A stretch of 64,000 nucleotides of DNA from Platerodrilus igneus (Eukaryota > Arthropoda > Insecta > Coleoptera > Lycidae): contig JARFIW010001104.1 of the NCBI GenBank assembly GCA_036346225.1, forward strand, positions 11,124,001 through 11,188,000, given 5' to 3'. Shown here piece by piece: positions 45,021 through 56,929 of this stretch (the stretch's first letter is position 1; each line of letters opens with the position of its first letter). The notes beneath the pieces were generated by a model that saw only the letters and a list, made by a program, of their open reading frames with translations, ran no database searches and had not been told where the DNA came from. A program made the translations under genes and the position numbers.

Positions 45021-48000
45021 AGCCAGAGACGTAACAATCGCATCAATGCTTTGAAATTAAAAAAAAATTAAAAGTATATATGAGAACTCGCACACATGGA
45101 AAAGTTTATTAAATAATGTCATCTGGTTTTTAAACAATACTTGCAATGCTACGAAACGGAAATAAGTAGCCACCCGATATTTAGGCTACACCATCTAAGC
45201 CAGCAAAGGTTTTGTATGGTGCTGCACTAACCACAAATTTAGTTGGAAGTAGAGACTCAAACACTTAAAACTAACACTTATATTCGCTATAAAACTAAAT
45301 GCAAAGTTCATTTTTATCATTGCATACTAATGCATACAAATTTTTATTAATATCTTTAAGATATTCTCTTAAACTGAACAAATTTCATATTGGTTTTTAG
45401 CAAGATAAGGACAAAATACGCTGCAGCAGCAAAAACGTCGTTTGTTATGTTCCATTTTATATTTGAAAATTTACTGCCTCTTTACTTTAAAAATTATTTC
45501 AGTTCTACTTGGGTTGCTACCCTTTTATTATGTCAAATCCGCTCCATTGGGCAATCAACGTTGCTTGTACATTATTTAATTCACAAGTTCACTTATTAAT
45601 ATTCCTTCTGGTCCCTTATCCAGATGTTTGCAAAGATAACACAACTGCTTTACCTAATTACCATTAAACTAGCAACATTCAGAAAGTTCCTAATTAATAA
45701 AAATATAGAGCATATGCATCTAACATGCATCTTTATGCATCCACATGATCCAATGTATTTCTATTCTATATTGTACTTCCGTGATGATTTCTTCTAGAAA
45801 TACTTATATAACTACATGGGTTGAATGAGTTCACTAGATATTTAGCACTTATTCATGTTTGTTCCTCTAGGCTAAATAAAAGAAAACCGAATCGGGCAGT
45901 TGCAAATCCTTATGATGGAAAACGTGCTTTCTCTTTTTACATGACGGGTAGGCAATTGAACGGTGATATTCCTTTAATAGATGTTAATATTTTCAGCCCG
46001 GGTTTGTAACCGATATTCTTCTGTTCTTTGAACTTTGCTTTGGCCTACCACAGAAACTTGCTTTATATCGTTACAACACATTTTTGGGTGAGTACTCATT
46101 GTAGCTCCCCCTCACAGGTGCTTGAAGGACTATTATGTGATGATGTTTGACAGCTGTTTGCTTTACTCCTGGACGGTATGTGGTTTATCTACATTCTAGA
46201 TATGATACGAGCAACACTTTCGACGATAAGATTTATTTAATAATTTAAGGTTTTGTATTTAAATATACTAGTGTAAATATGTGTTTTTTTGTGTACCTGT
46301 ATGTTTCAGTAGCTTCTAGTCTGTACGCATTTGGTCTGCATTAATATAATAAGTAAGTATTTAGTATATGTAGGTTTCTGCCATTGTGTATATATTGTTA
46401 TTATTAATTGCCTACTGTGCCAATACAGATTATTCTTAATTATGGTAGTGAAATCCACTTAGTTTTGTTATCCTAAATTATGCGGCAATTTTTATGGGGC
46501 GTATATACTTGCATAGTTCTTTTGGTTATAAACACCCTTTAATTTGATTGTTATTAGATGTAGTTTAAGAAGGAGTGGAGAATACAGATGTTTGTCCTTA
46601 AACCAGAAATGTAGTATTGTTTTGCTATCCAAATTATTAGAAATTATTTATTATAGTTATATTTTACATGTGTTTTGTGTTTAATTATAATTTCAAGTAC
46701 AGATGTTTGAAGAAAAAGATGAATTGGTTTTTGTGTACTGCCGTTTTGCCCTTTAGACCCCGAATATCCGACTGTGTTTAGTGAGCATTCGTTTTCATGC
46801 TCTTTCTCTTTACTTCCTTTGTTCCCCCATAATCAGATGAGCACTCTGTTACTGATTTTGTTCTTTTCTTACTGGTCCGTTTATAAAGAGAAATTAATAG
46901 GTATTTTATTTGCTATAAAGCAACAGTAAGATAAAGTAACATCTCAAAGATTATTACAGAGAGAAAAATACATACTTAACCATTTATGGTTTAGAATATT
47001 GTTTAGGTAAGATAAAATATCAAAGACAGTTTCAATGAGAAAGACATTTGCGGTTCGGAACTAATCAGGTAAAGCAAAGTCTCTGAAATATTTTACAGGG
47101 AAAGATAACTAACCAACCATTTATGGATATATATTAATTAGATAAAATGATCTCCAACATAACTTCAAAGCGAAAGATAAACCCAAAACATTTATGATTT
47201 AACCTACTAATAAGATAAGATGTCTTAAGAAAAAATTCAAAGAAAAGATAACGTAAAATTAATTTTGATTTGGATGTCTTATACTTGACAAGGCACACCA
47301 CCACTCCTACAAATATAATAATAGAAAGGGACTCCCATAGCAGTAGAGTTATTCCATAAGATTCTAAAAAGGGGTTTTTACTCATGCCCTCCAAAAGGAG
47401 AAATTCAAAATTCAGCGAGGCAGTACTTTTTAATACGAACAGCATTTAGGACCAAATAGAAGTGAGATTGCAGTCCCTGTGTTGATTAGGAGGATATCAG
47501 TCCACAGGTCAAATCAAATAAATTACACTGTTGATGGCTTTACGTAAATCAGTGGAAGACAATCGCAACACATAGTTAGATGGAATTCCGCACATCCATG
47601 GCCCAATGTCGCGAAGCAACAACTCTCTAATTATGCAGCGACTTAGAAAATAAAAGAAAAAATAGAAGATAAAGAAAAGATAAAAGAGGGAGATCGAATA
47701 TTTGTAGCTTTATAGCAACCAGGTGGAAGGGAGAAGTGGAAGGTTCCTATTGAGCAGAAGCGAAGAAAAAACGGTGGATAGTGAAACACTACTCGACCAA
47801 CCAAAGTGTAGTCAGCAACCCAAAGTGGGGAAGCACCACTCTTATATGATGAACAGTTGTCAGGGACTAAGACATGTCCAACAGAGGAAAAAAACATAGT
47901 TGAAAATGAAGATAGAGGAATAAGAAAAAGTAGAGTTTTTAGGAAAAGCATCTTAGAGAAAGGGTAGAGAATAGAAAACATACCTATTAAAATAGATCGA

Positions 48001-48629
48001 TCTGAAGGGCCTTCTGCAACATTAATGATCAGATTGACCCTATCCCAATATGCCGATAATTAAAAACAACTGTGCTCCAAATGAGACCTAGACAAATCAT
48101 CTTCCTACAAGCGCATCCGCTGCGATAAGAATATCAAATAAATGTAACATGACCAACTTCAATAAACTCATACAGTAATTTAAAAAACAAATAACTACCA
48201 TGGACACAGCAATAATGGTACAATAGATAGTTAATTGAAGATAAAAGTAGGAAAATTTTGAATACACCATCATGATAAGAAATAATCTTGAAAACCATCA
48301 AAGTGACAGCCCCTCAACAATACGTTCAGTTTAGGAAAAAAAACAAAAAAAATGTATTAGCGTCCTTATAATATAACAATGATTGATAACAGAATTTTTA
48401 ACAAATGATTGAATATTTGTGAAAGAAAACACCGAATAGAAAATCTTTGTAGTCGCAACCACGAAAATCTACTTTTTACTACAGAGGTATAATTCACGCT
48501 TGCTATGCGTGTCCAAAAGGTGAAACACAAACCCAACATCAGCTTGTACAAGTTCTAAAGATTCGCTGGGTTATTCAAATGAAAGATATGTCAACCACAA
48601 TAAATGAATGTAACGGGTTATGAATTGAT
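45021..48629. other. No supported gene
   Basis: AT-rich and mostly featureless. A small plus-strand open stretch at 45821-46009 contains an unusually protein-like segment (AVANPYDGKRAFSFYMTGRQ) preceded by CCTCTAG|G. I do not recognise it and would not call it an exon. The stretch 47640-48000 is purine-rich on the plus strand. Confidence 0.35.
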
Positions 48630-49395
48630 AATCAGATCATCATTAGGTCTTCAGTCCTAGAACTGGTTAGACGCGTACCATCATTGTTTCCTATTCTGAA
48701 CTAACCTACAGATTTCCCTGAAATATGCACAGTTTGCATCTATAACTGTCTGATCTAGGTCTACATCTACCTCTTTTTTCCTATCTCTGCTTGTAATATA
48801 TCACATACTATTCCCCAAAAATGCCTTAGAACGTATTCCGCCCTACTATTTCTCTTTTTCCCCAGATATCCTTGTTCCCCTACTATTTCTGTAACTTATT
48901 TGTTATTATCTTTGTCTGTCCATGCTATCGTCCTCATACATCTGAAGCACATCATTTCAAAAGGCTGCTACCATTTTTCTGTCTGCGTTTCAGACTTCCC
49001 GTATTTCATAGGCATACTGTGCTGTGCTCCACACATATGCTTTCAACAATTTTCTTCTTATTCTATGTTTGTTGTCTTTCTTCATAGGCGATGTTCTTTC
49101 TTGTTAGATGCAGTTCGATCACTTTCTATTGTTTTACAGTTATATGCCCTATTTCTCCGACCTTCAATGGTTGTGAAGGAGGTAAGCAGTCTGTGGCTGC
49201 CAAGTTCCCCCAACACTTAACCATTTGGCGATTTAATATATTTTCAAATTTATCTTTTCGCACAGTCAACATTAGTTGCAGGTATTTCGCAGCCATTAGG
49301 TTTTCCGTCTCAAAACTGGTTGGACACGTACCTGCACTTATTTATATTCTGAGCTAGCCTACATAGTTCCCTGAAATTCTCACACAGCATGTGTA
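48630..49395 (-). mobile_element. Two RTE 3'-end fragments in tandem
   Basis: On the minus strand one fragment runs from about 49290 to 48630, with an RT C-terminal region aligning with 51130-50640 (shared TGCTGTGCTCCACACATATG on the plus strand) and ending at the 3' block CATTAGGTCTTCAGTCC. A second 3' terminal block is at 49300-49395 (CCATTAGGTTTTCCGTCTC, AACTGGTTGGACACGTACC). Both are 5'-truncated, as is usual for LINEs. No ORF survives. Confidence 0.75.
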
Positions 49396-49401
49396 TTCAG
49401 G

Positions 49402-49602
49402 TTAATCTTCTTTGGGAATTAAACCACTCATAGTTTTTAAAATCAACTTTATTTAAGTTTCGATCCATGACCTAGGATCGTTGTCAAAATAATAATAAAA
49501 ACTTCAAGTTTGACATTTATGACATAAATTGAAGGTGACTTTGATTTATTGATGTTTGAAATATTTGATTTGAGTATACTAAGCAAAAATTTTTAAAGTT
49601 TA
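49402..49602 (-). mobile_element. MITE-like element, second copy
   Basis: The inverted relative of 36904-37127, with similar blocks GGGAATTAAACCACTC, TTTCGATCCATGACCTAGG and TGACATAAATTGAAGGTGAC. It lies directly behind an RTE 3' end. Confidence 0.7.
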
Positions 49603-49889
49603 ACAGAATGATTACCTTCAATTTGTGTTGCGACCTGGGATTGGCTTTCTTTAGGTAGCCAATACGCTTAACGTGAAATCAGCTGATTAATTTTTATTGG
49701 TGAATTTCATATAAATTCAATAACTTGGAATTGGAAAACATTTTTTAACATGTTTCTATTTATACAATTGAGAGGATGGTTATTAAGAAAGTGTGCGATT
49801 GCATTATTGAAAGGCTTAAGTAGTCGTTTTTTATATTTATTTTGAGCGGGAAAATTCATTATGATTTAAGTTACCTCTTTGGTAGATTT
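49603..49889. other. No gene seen
   Basis: Short unrecognised spacer. Confidence 0.35.
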
Positions 49890-50103
49890 TAACATGGTTC
49901 TGAGGCGACTCTATGGCGGGTTTACACTTGTCAGATACCAATGTTGTTCTATGAAGATTGTATATGGATCTGAGGCGACCCTATGGCGGGTTTACACTTG
50001 TCAGATACCAATACTGTTCAACGGAGATTGTATATGGTTTTGAGGTAACCTTATTGTGGATTTATACTTGTTAGATACCAATGCTGTTTTACAAGGATTG
50101 TTA
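49890..50103. repeat. Minisatellite, three 70-bp units
   Basis: TCTGAGGCGAC or its variant starts at about 49899, 49969 and 50039. Units share GGCGGGTTTACACTTG and CAGATACCAAT. The third unit is the most diverged. Confidence 0.9.
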
Positions 50104-50389
50104 ATATGCTTATTTTTATGTAATTAGTTATTTTATGTATGAATAGAAATCATGTATGTAGGCTGTATTTCATGTTAATATTGCAAGGAAAGCCCAGGAA
50201 AAACTTGCAATGCTACCTAGATATTGTGGGCATTTGATTTTCATTTGTTATTTCTTTTAGTAATGGAATCCATTGTTTACTGAAAGTCACGTATTCGCAG
50301 ATATTTTTATGTAGGGTTATATAAGCAGCTACTTTGATTTTGCGTTTTTGGTGGTTTTCTTCTTTTTCTTCTTTTCAGGGAGTATGTGT

Positions 50390-50560
50390 ATTCAGCTCGT
50401 TCCCTTTCTAGTGTTTTCTAATTTTATACCCTATTTTACCGAGATTCAGTGAAGGAGGTTAAGCAACCTGTGGCTACCAAGATCCCCCAACACTTAGACA
50501 TTTGCCGAAATAATGGTTTTCCAGTAAATCCTTTCACACACTTAACATTATTCGAGAATA
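50390..50560 (-). mobile_element. Small RTE-like fragment
   Basis: Matches 49120-49290 in the same orientation, with the shared plus-strand blocks GAAGGAGGT, CTGTGGCTACCAAG and CCCCCAACACTTA. It is probably a separate remnant of the same kind of LINE. Confidence 0.6.
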
Positions 50561-50634
50561 TTGCCCAACCAATTCTTGTAGTTACTTATAATAATCATCA
50601 TGTTTAAGCACAGTTATCTTTTCGTCATTAGTTT

Positions 50635-51875
50635 ATCCATCTTGGGATTGGTTGGATGCGTACCTCCATTGATTTCTATTCTGGGCTAGCCTACACATCT
50701 CCCTGAAACTTCTACAGCCTACATCTTTTACTATCTGTGTGCAGTAGTCTAATCTAGGTCTGCCTCTTTTCTCTTTTTCCTATCTCTGCTTCTAATATAT
50801 TCCACTATTCCCTCATGCCGTAGTATGTGGCCTATCATCCTATCTCTCCTATTTTTACCGTTTTCCACATATTTCTTTCTTCCCCTACCATTTTAGTACC
50901 TCTTCGTTCTTAACTTTGTCTGTCCATGATATCTTCATCATACGCCTGTAACACCACATTTCAAAGGCTTCTACCTTTTTCTTGTCCGCTTCTCCTACTG
51001 TCCAGGCTTCACAGCCGTACAGTGCTGTGCTCCACACATATGTTTTAAGCAATCTTTTCCTTGTTTCTATGTTTGTGGTCTTTGAGCACAGTAGTTGCTT
51101 TTTCTTGTTAAATGTAGCACGACCTTGTGCTAATCTTTGTTTTATATCTTTTGTGCTTTTCCCATCTTGCGTTATTTGGCTTCCTAGGTAGCAGAAATCC
51201 TTAACCTCTTGTAAGTTCGTGTTAAATACTTGTATTCTTGTTTTTGATTTATTTTCCCCACCTTTGCAAACTAGAACTTTAGTTTTAGTTTTGTTAATTT
51301 TCATACCGTATCTCTCTGTTAGAACCGTTTCCATTTCATTAAGAGCAGCTTCTAACTCTTCCTTGCTAGACGCTAATACCGCTATATCATCTGCAAATAT
51401 AAGCATATCAATTTTTGTCCTTGCATAGTAATTCCAAATGTCTTCCTGCATTTGATAGTATTCATTGCCTCTTCTATGTACAAGTTAAAAATCAATGGGG
51501 ATAGGGCACATCCCTGTCTCACCCCTTTCCTAATGTATACTTCTCTACGTTCCTGCTCTAATTCTATTACTGCTGTTTGCTCTTTGTATAAGCTATGTAC
51601 TATTCGTCTATTCCTATAACTCATTCCAATCTTTTTGAGTATTTCAAACATTTTTTTCCAATTTACATTGTCGAATGCTTTTTCCAGATCTACGAACCCT
51701 ATATACATGCTTTCCCCTTTTTCTATTGTTTTCTCCATTATCACTCTCAGAGCTAAAATAGCCTCCCGTGTTCCTCTGTTTCGCCTAAACCCAAATTGGT
51801 CTTCTCCTAGTATTTCTTCAGCTCGTTTTTCCATTCGTCTTTGCACAATTCTAGTTAATATTTTTGATAATCAGA
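50635..51875 (-). mobile_element. RTE copy, 5'-truncated, best-preserved RT
   Basis: On the minus strand it starts inside the RT domain near 51875 and runs to the 3' terminal block at 50635-50720 (TTGGATGCGTACCTCC on the plus strand). It shows the expected 5' truncation of a LINE insertion. The copy is younger than the plus-strand RTE, as its ORF is broken only once. Confidence 0.85.
50885..51846 (-). pseudogene. RTE reverse transcriptase, one frameshift
   Basis: The first block (51846-51382) gives EDQFGFRRNRGTREAI, FVDLEKAFDNVNWKKMFEIL with the first catalytic Asp, and VRQGCALSPLIFNLYIEEA. The second block (51451-50885) gives IDMLIFADDIAVLAS with the intact ADD catalytic pair, then YGMKINKTKTKVLVC, FCYLGSQIT, and the RTE-type C-terminus ALYGCEAWT, EAFEMWCYRRMMKISW. 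The blocks overlap around 51382-51451 because of one frameshift. All core RT residues are present, so the element was active fairly recently, but the endonuclease is missing by truncation. Confidence 0.88.
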
Positions 51876-53249
51876 TAAAAAATGGAAATTTAAATGAAAT
51901 GGAATTATTTAAAAGTAGGAACGAATAAACAATATTTTGGAATGAAAGAGCTATCATTAAAAATAAATAAGCCATTTATCACATGAAAAGGTTTGAAGCG
52001 ATTCAAGGTTTAAGGCTAAGGTACATTTATGATCAATACAAGCTTAAAAGGTATAAATTGGATTTAGGCAAAAGCTACACAAATGGTGGTTTTTAAGGGT
52101 GAGATATATTTATACTAAGGAGGTAGTGTCAAAAGAAAAATTGGTTGTAATAAAGATATAAAAGAATAAATATATTTAGATGAAGGTACAAAAAAGAAAT
52201 TTTGGTAAGTACTACTTGTTAGGTGCAGACAAAAATGGTTTTAAGTCCTTAATAAACATCCTTGAAGTTTGCCGTTTGAATCTTGTAGTTCATAAATTAA
52301 TGAAGAAATTACACGAGGAAGTATCATAAGATAAATTTGGGCGCTATTTTAGCAGAAAACATGTTTTCCTCCCATACTTGTTTATCTAAGGTGAAGGAAA
52401 TATCTCTTTTATGATGGTTGTAATTACTTTTACTTTTGTTATAAGCTTTAAATACATTTTTCTAACATCGGTAAAAGGAGAAGGCAAGGCAACGACTGTT
52501 GGTCTTTGTTCCAAAGTATTTTTTCATCAAATTCAGTTGCATTAAAATTGTCAGGAAGAACTATAATAACCACCATTAATTGGAATGTAGCATCTATAAC
52601 TGAATATGAAGATGAAAATTGAGTAGTTTGTACTTGGAGGTATGTAATGCTTATGCAATTTTAAAGATTTGATATAGGAAGGGATAGCGGTAATAATTAC
52701 ACGATTATCACGTTCTCTGGGATTTACTTGCAGACGACATCTGGAATTAAACCAAATTTTCTGAACTTTATAACTATTTGTGAAATTTTGAAATTCCTTT
52801 AAGACCAACTGTGTACCATTGTCATAATAATTTGAGGAATGCCGAAAATAAGAAAACTTGTTGTTCTAAAACACAAGGAATGACCATTTTGTTTTCTTAT
52901 AATGTATTATGCAATAGCTTAGGTAAAGTCACTAGGGGTTGCCAGCAGTATAGTTTAAAGCACCAAAATCCATTACAATTGCACAACATGTAGCGCACCA
53001 TTTAAATGGAAAACCGAAAGAAAATATGTTTTTGGTTCAGACAATAGCTACACGACAAGCATAAAAATGCATGATACAATCGGTGAAAATTTTTTATCAA
53101 TACAAAGGAGCGATTTTTTTTAACATTTTTAATCATTAAATATTAAACATTTTATGTGTAGAATCCGTCCATTTCTTAGAACGCTTATTATTAGAAATTA
53201 TTCGTTCTCCGTTTGACATCAATTATTACGTTAACCCCAGGCGTAATTT
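51876..53249. other. No gene seen
   Basis: AT-rich sequence without recognisable features. Confidence 0.4.
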
Positions 53250-53890
53250 ATTATGCCCTCAAAGTTGGTCGCAAATTATTGCCGTCAAACAGTTCAAGAA
53301 AGCAATTAAAAATATGTGAAAGGCTTATCTAGATTAATAGCATTAACCAAGGCATTCTCCACTCATCGCTTTCGGTCGGAATTCACAGATGAAGTTTCCA
53401 GGTAGATCAGGGCTTCGTAACGACTGTTTCATATGATTTGTTTAGATTCTTGCCATGAAGTGCGTTGAGCATATTCGGCAGGGAACTCAAGACATTATTA
53501 AAGTAATTGAACAGGTTTGAGGGAATGCAAAAGATATACCTGGCACTTAATGCGCACTAACGTTTAATAAATCGATATCCTCCGTTAGTTGGTGAACAAG
53601 TCTCAGTTCAGAACGCCTTTTACATGAACTCGTCGGTGTCCCCACCACCATAAACGCCTCTCATTGGTTGAATGCGATAACCACACATACCTTTGGACCT
53701 GGGAAATGTTGGCTTAAATGAATACATACAATAAAATTGTGGTACCCTTACAATATCTCTACAGTATGTGAGAGTAGCAAATCACAATTTTATCATAATA
53801 ACCTAATTAATTAATGATGGAAAACTAAAGCTTTCCATTTCGGATTATAAAGTCCCCTATTCTTAATATTGAAACGAAAACATAGGGGAT
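53250..53890 (+). repeat. ~630-bp dispersed repeat, copy 2
   Basis: The partner of 44395-45020 (see there), diverged by substitutions and small indels throughout. The ORF of copy 1 is not kept, which argues against coding. Confidence 0.75.
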
Positions 53891-56800
53891 GGGGTTATTT
53901 CGTTTGAGAAATATAATTTTTAATTTACATACATTTTTGATCTGAGGAAAAATAACTTTTGTAATCTTACATTGTTCATACTCAAATGTTGTTAAATTCC
54001 AAATGGTGGTTTTAAGGTTGGGAACGATATCATGCTAAATTAGTGCTGTTTTACGATTCATTTGTTTTCATTAATCATGTATAACATTGACACCTGTGAC
54101 AATCATAGTCTTGAAACGAATAAAGTTTTCATGCTAAACTATGCCTGTCCAGGAAACTAAAGTGCCTTCTTTGGTTCAAGTTAATGTTTTATTAAGATAA
54201 TTTTACATGTGTTAGGTAGAGAGAAACAACGAAAGTAATTTCAGTTTGCAGTCTTAATTCATTTTTCCTAATTCTGCATAGATGATCTTGTCGTTTTATG
54301 GAGAGAATGTATTTTTGTTAGATGTTTTTTCAAGATCATTGAACGAGGTAGTATGCAAACTTGAGTAGGTATGGTTAACGTTTGAATAATTAGGTATCGA
54401 ACTGATTAGTGTGATTGGCCTATATAGTTAGGAAGTATATCCTACCAGATTGATGAATGTTACATTTGGGAAGAATTTGCTTTTTTAAGTAGACCACTTC
54501 ATCTGTATAAACTTATAAATATACCCACAGTGTGTTTTGTATGTTCTTGTTACTAATGTTAAGAAATTGGAAAGTAATTTTGCTCGCTATTTAGATAAGT
54601 AATTTTTGATATATTTGGCATATGTTTAAGAATGTTTATATGTATTCGTGCTTAAAGCGTGATTTTGCAACAGAGTGTTTACACAACTAATGTAAATGTT
54701 ATAGTTTTCAGCTTTGATATAATAAAGATATTGCAATTACCTAGAGGTGTAATTAATATACAGGTAATTTAGCATTTCATTTTGGGAACCCTTTTTTTTC
54801 AGTTGACAGCTTTATATAATTATATTAGTGTCCTTATCATTACGTTTATTTTAGATTTGCTTTAAATTTAGTATACTCAATTATTCCTCATGTGATTTTA
54901 GGCCAGAATCACTTTCCTGATATCAGGTTTTGGTATCCTATTGTTCCTCCTCGACTTTTTCCCTAGGAACCTCGTATTTTGAGATTAGGTGGCTTCCAAC
55001 ATAGATCCCATTCGGGACTATTTCCTACACTATTGTATTCCGGTACCCTTTTCGAGCAGTTACATCACTCTTCCCACGAGTTAGTCAGCACCATTCTTTA
55101 TCAAGACACCTAATTTTTAGTGAGATACTTCACGGAATGTTTCTGTGGTTACCAGCTAGATTTCCTGGGGTCAAAACTGTACATAATGCTTATATTTCAG
55201 TACATATACATGTAGTAATGTTCGTTATTGGTTGTTGAAAGCTATGCATCCCAAAAATAAAATAAATTAAAAGTTCGAGATATATTTACAGAAAATGCCT
55301 CAACCTTACTTTATTACACACCTCACAAACATTTAAAAGAACAAAATGTTTTACATGATAAAAATGCTTTAATAGATAATGAAGAATTTATAATCCTCAA
55401 GAGTATTTCAATCTTTGGATTATTAAATTTTTTTTTAACAGTGACACCTAGAACTGATTTTGGAATTCAGTTAGTTGGTTTTCAAATTCTAGAATTAGTT
55501 TATGTTTTAGGTCTTAATTTAGAAGTGTGTGAGTGACCTGTGAATTGAAGAAATGTATCTAAAGTTTGAATTGCGTATTGAAAACTACTATATAATAAAA
55601 ATTTGAAATATAAGTAAGTTAATAATGAACTCGTAGTGGAGTATTTTAGGAACATGTTTCAAAATGAACACTTTCAAGCTCTACAATCCCAGGAAATTAA
55701 AAATTAGATACTGAAATTATCAAGATTTAGAATTTACTTCGTACTGGGATTGTGACATTTTGAAAATGTTAACGTCATAAGACCTATAAGACAAAACATT
55801 AATCAAGATTCAATATATGTTAAGCAAATGCAGAAGAAGAAATGCTTATTTACAATTAATTCCAATGAAAAATACTTGGTAGTAATAATTAATCTAATTA
55901 GTTGATAAAGCATCTAAGTCGCTGAAAAAAGACTGAGTGAAATACTAATTTTAAATTAATAAATGTGTTGATATGTTTAATTAATGTAGCAAGTAATTTG
56001 AATTTGGTAATTAAAAATTATGCAAGGGAAGTGAAAAACTTAATGAATGAAGTGATGAAAAATACATCCTCAACATGTATAAATAAATGTAAAATACAAA
56101 ATACTTCTAATATTATATTAATAATCATGAAGTAATTGCAAATGCTTAAGACAAAGTTGTATTGATTTGGCTTTTACAGATAGAAATCTATTACAAAATA
56201 TGATTGCTATTTTAAGATGAAATTAATGCAGCATACATTTATTAAGGCCAATAATAATAAAAGTCTCAGATTCTGCATGTAGAAAATACTGAATTTGTCA
56301 TCTCAAATTAAGCAACTGAACAAAGAATCTTAAAAAGCTACACTATATATATTGGGTTGTAGTTTATTGAATTATTTTATAAAATTTGTGTGCAGAAACT
56401 AAACAGAAAAATAACAACAATAGTTTATGTAACCATTCAGTAAATGCTTTAATTTGGGCCACAAATGAAATATTTTCAGAACAGGTTAGCAATAGAACCA
56501 TTGAGTAACATATATTTGCATTTACAAACTTGTTAAATATGAGTTTTGATAAACAAAATGTTTTTAAACTACCTGATGAAATTATTAACTTTCTGAGTAA
56601 TATCAAAAATCAAGTGGGTAAAAAATGTGATTCATTTCACTTGCTAGTTTAATGTTTTGCATATGAAAACGAGTATAGTATTAAAAATTATGTAAATAGC
56701 CACCTAGCAGTTTTATCAAATAGAATCCTGTATAATTATAGACAGTGACCAATATAATTATTTTATATTTAAATTAGAAATACCAATTTTGTTTTATGAT

Positions 56801-56929
56801 TTCATAGTTTCAAATTTAAATTCTTTATAAATCTGTGTTTTAAGTACAAACTATAATTTACTATTCAATTTGATATTTATGATGCTTTATTTTAAATCGT
56901 AACATTGATTAAGTTATTGAAGCCGAGAG
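53891..56929. other. No gene seen
   Basis: Three kilobases of AT-rich DNA with no ORF of interest. The stretch 54890-55150 is less AT-rich but resembles nothing I know. Confidence 0.4.

Noticed and set aside
45821..46009. 62-codon ORF with a protein-like middle section and an acceptor-like CTCTAG
   Set aside because: No family recognised, no donor or partner exon; too weak to call a gene.
50982..51928. Plus-strand ORFs opposite the RTE at 50.6-51.9 kb (and likewise 48872-49357)
   Set aside because: They are antisense shadows of the RTE reverse transcriptase reading on the minus strand.
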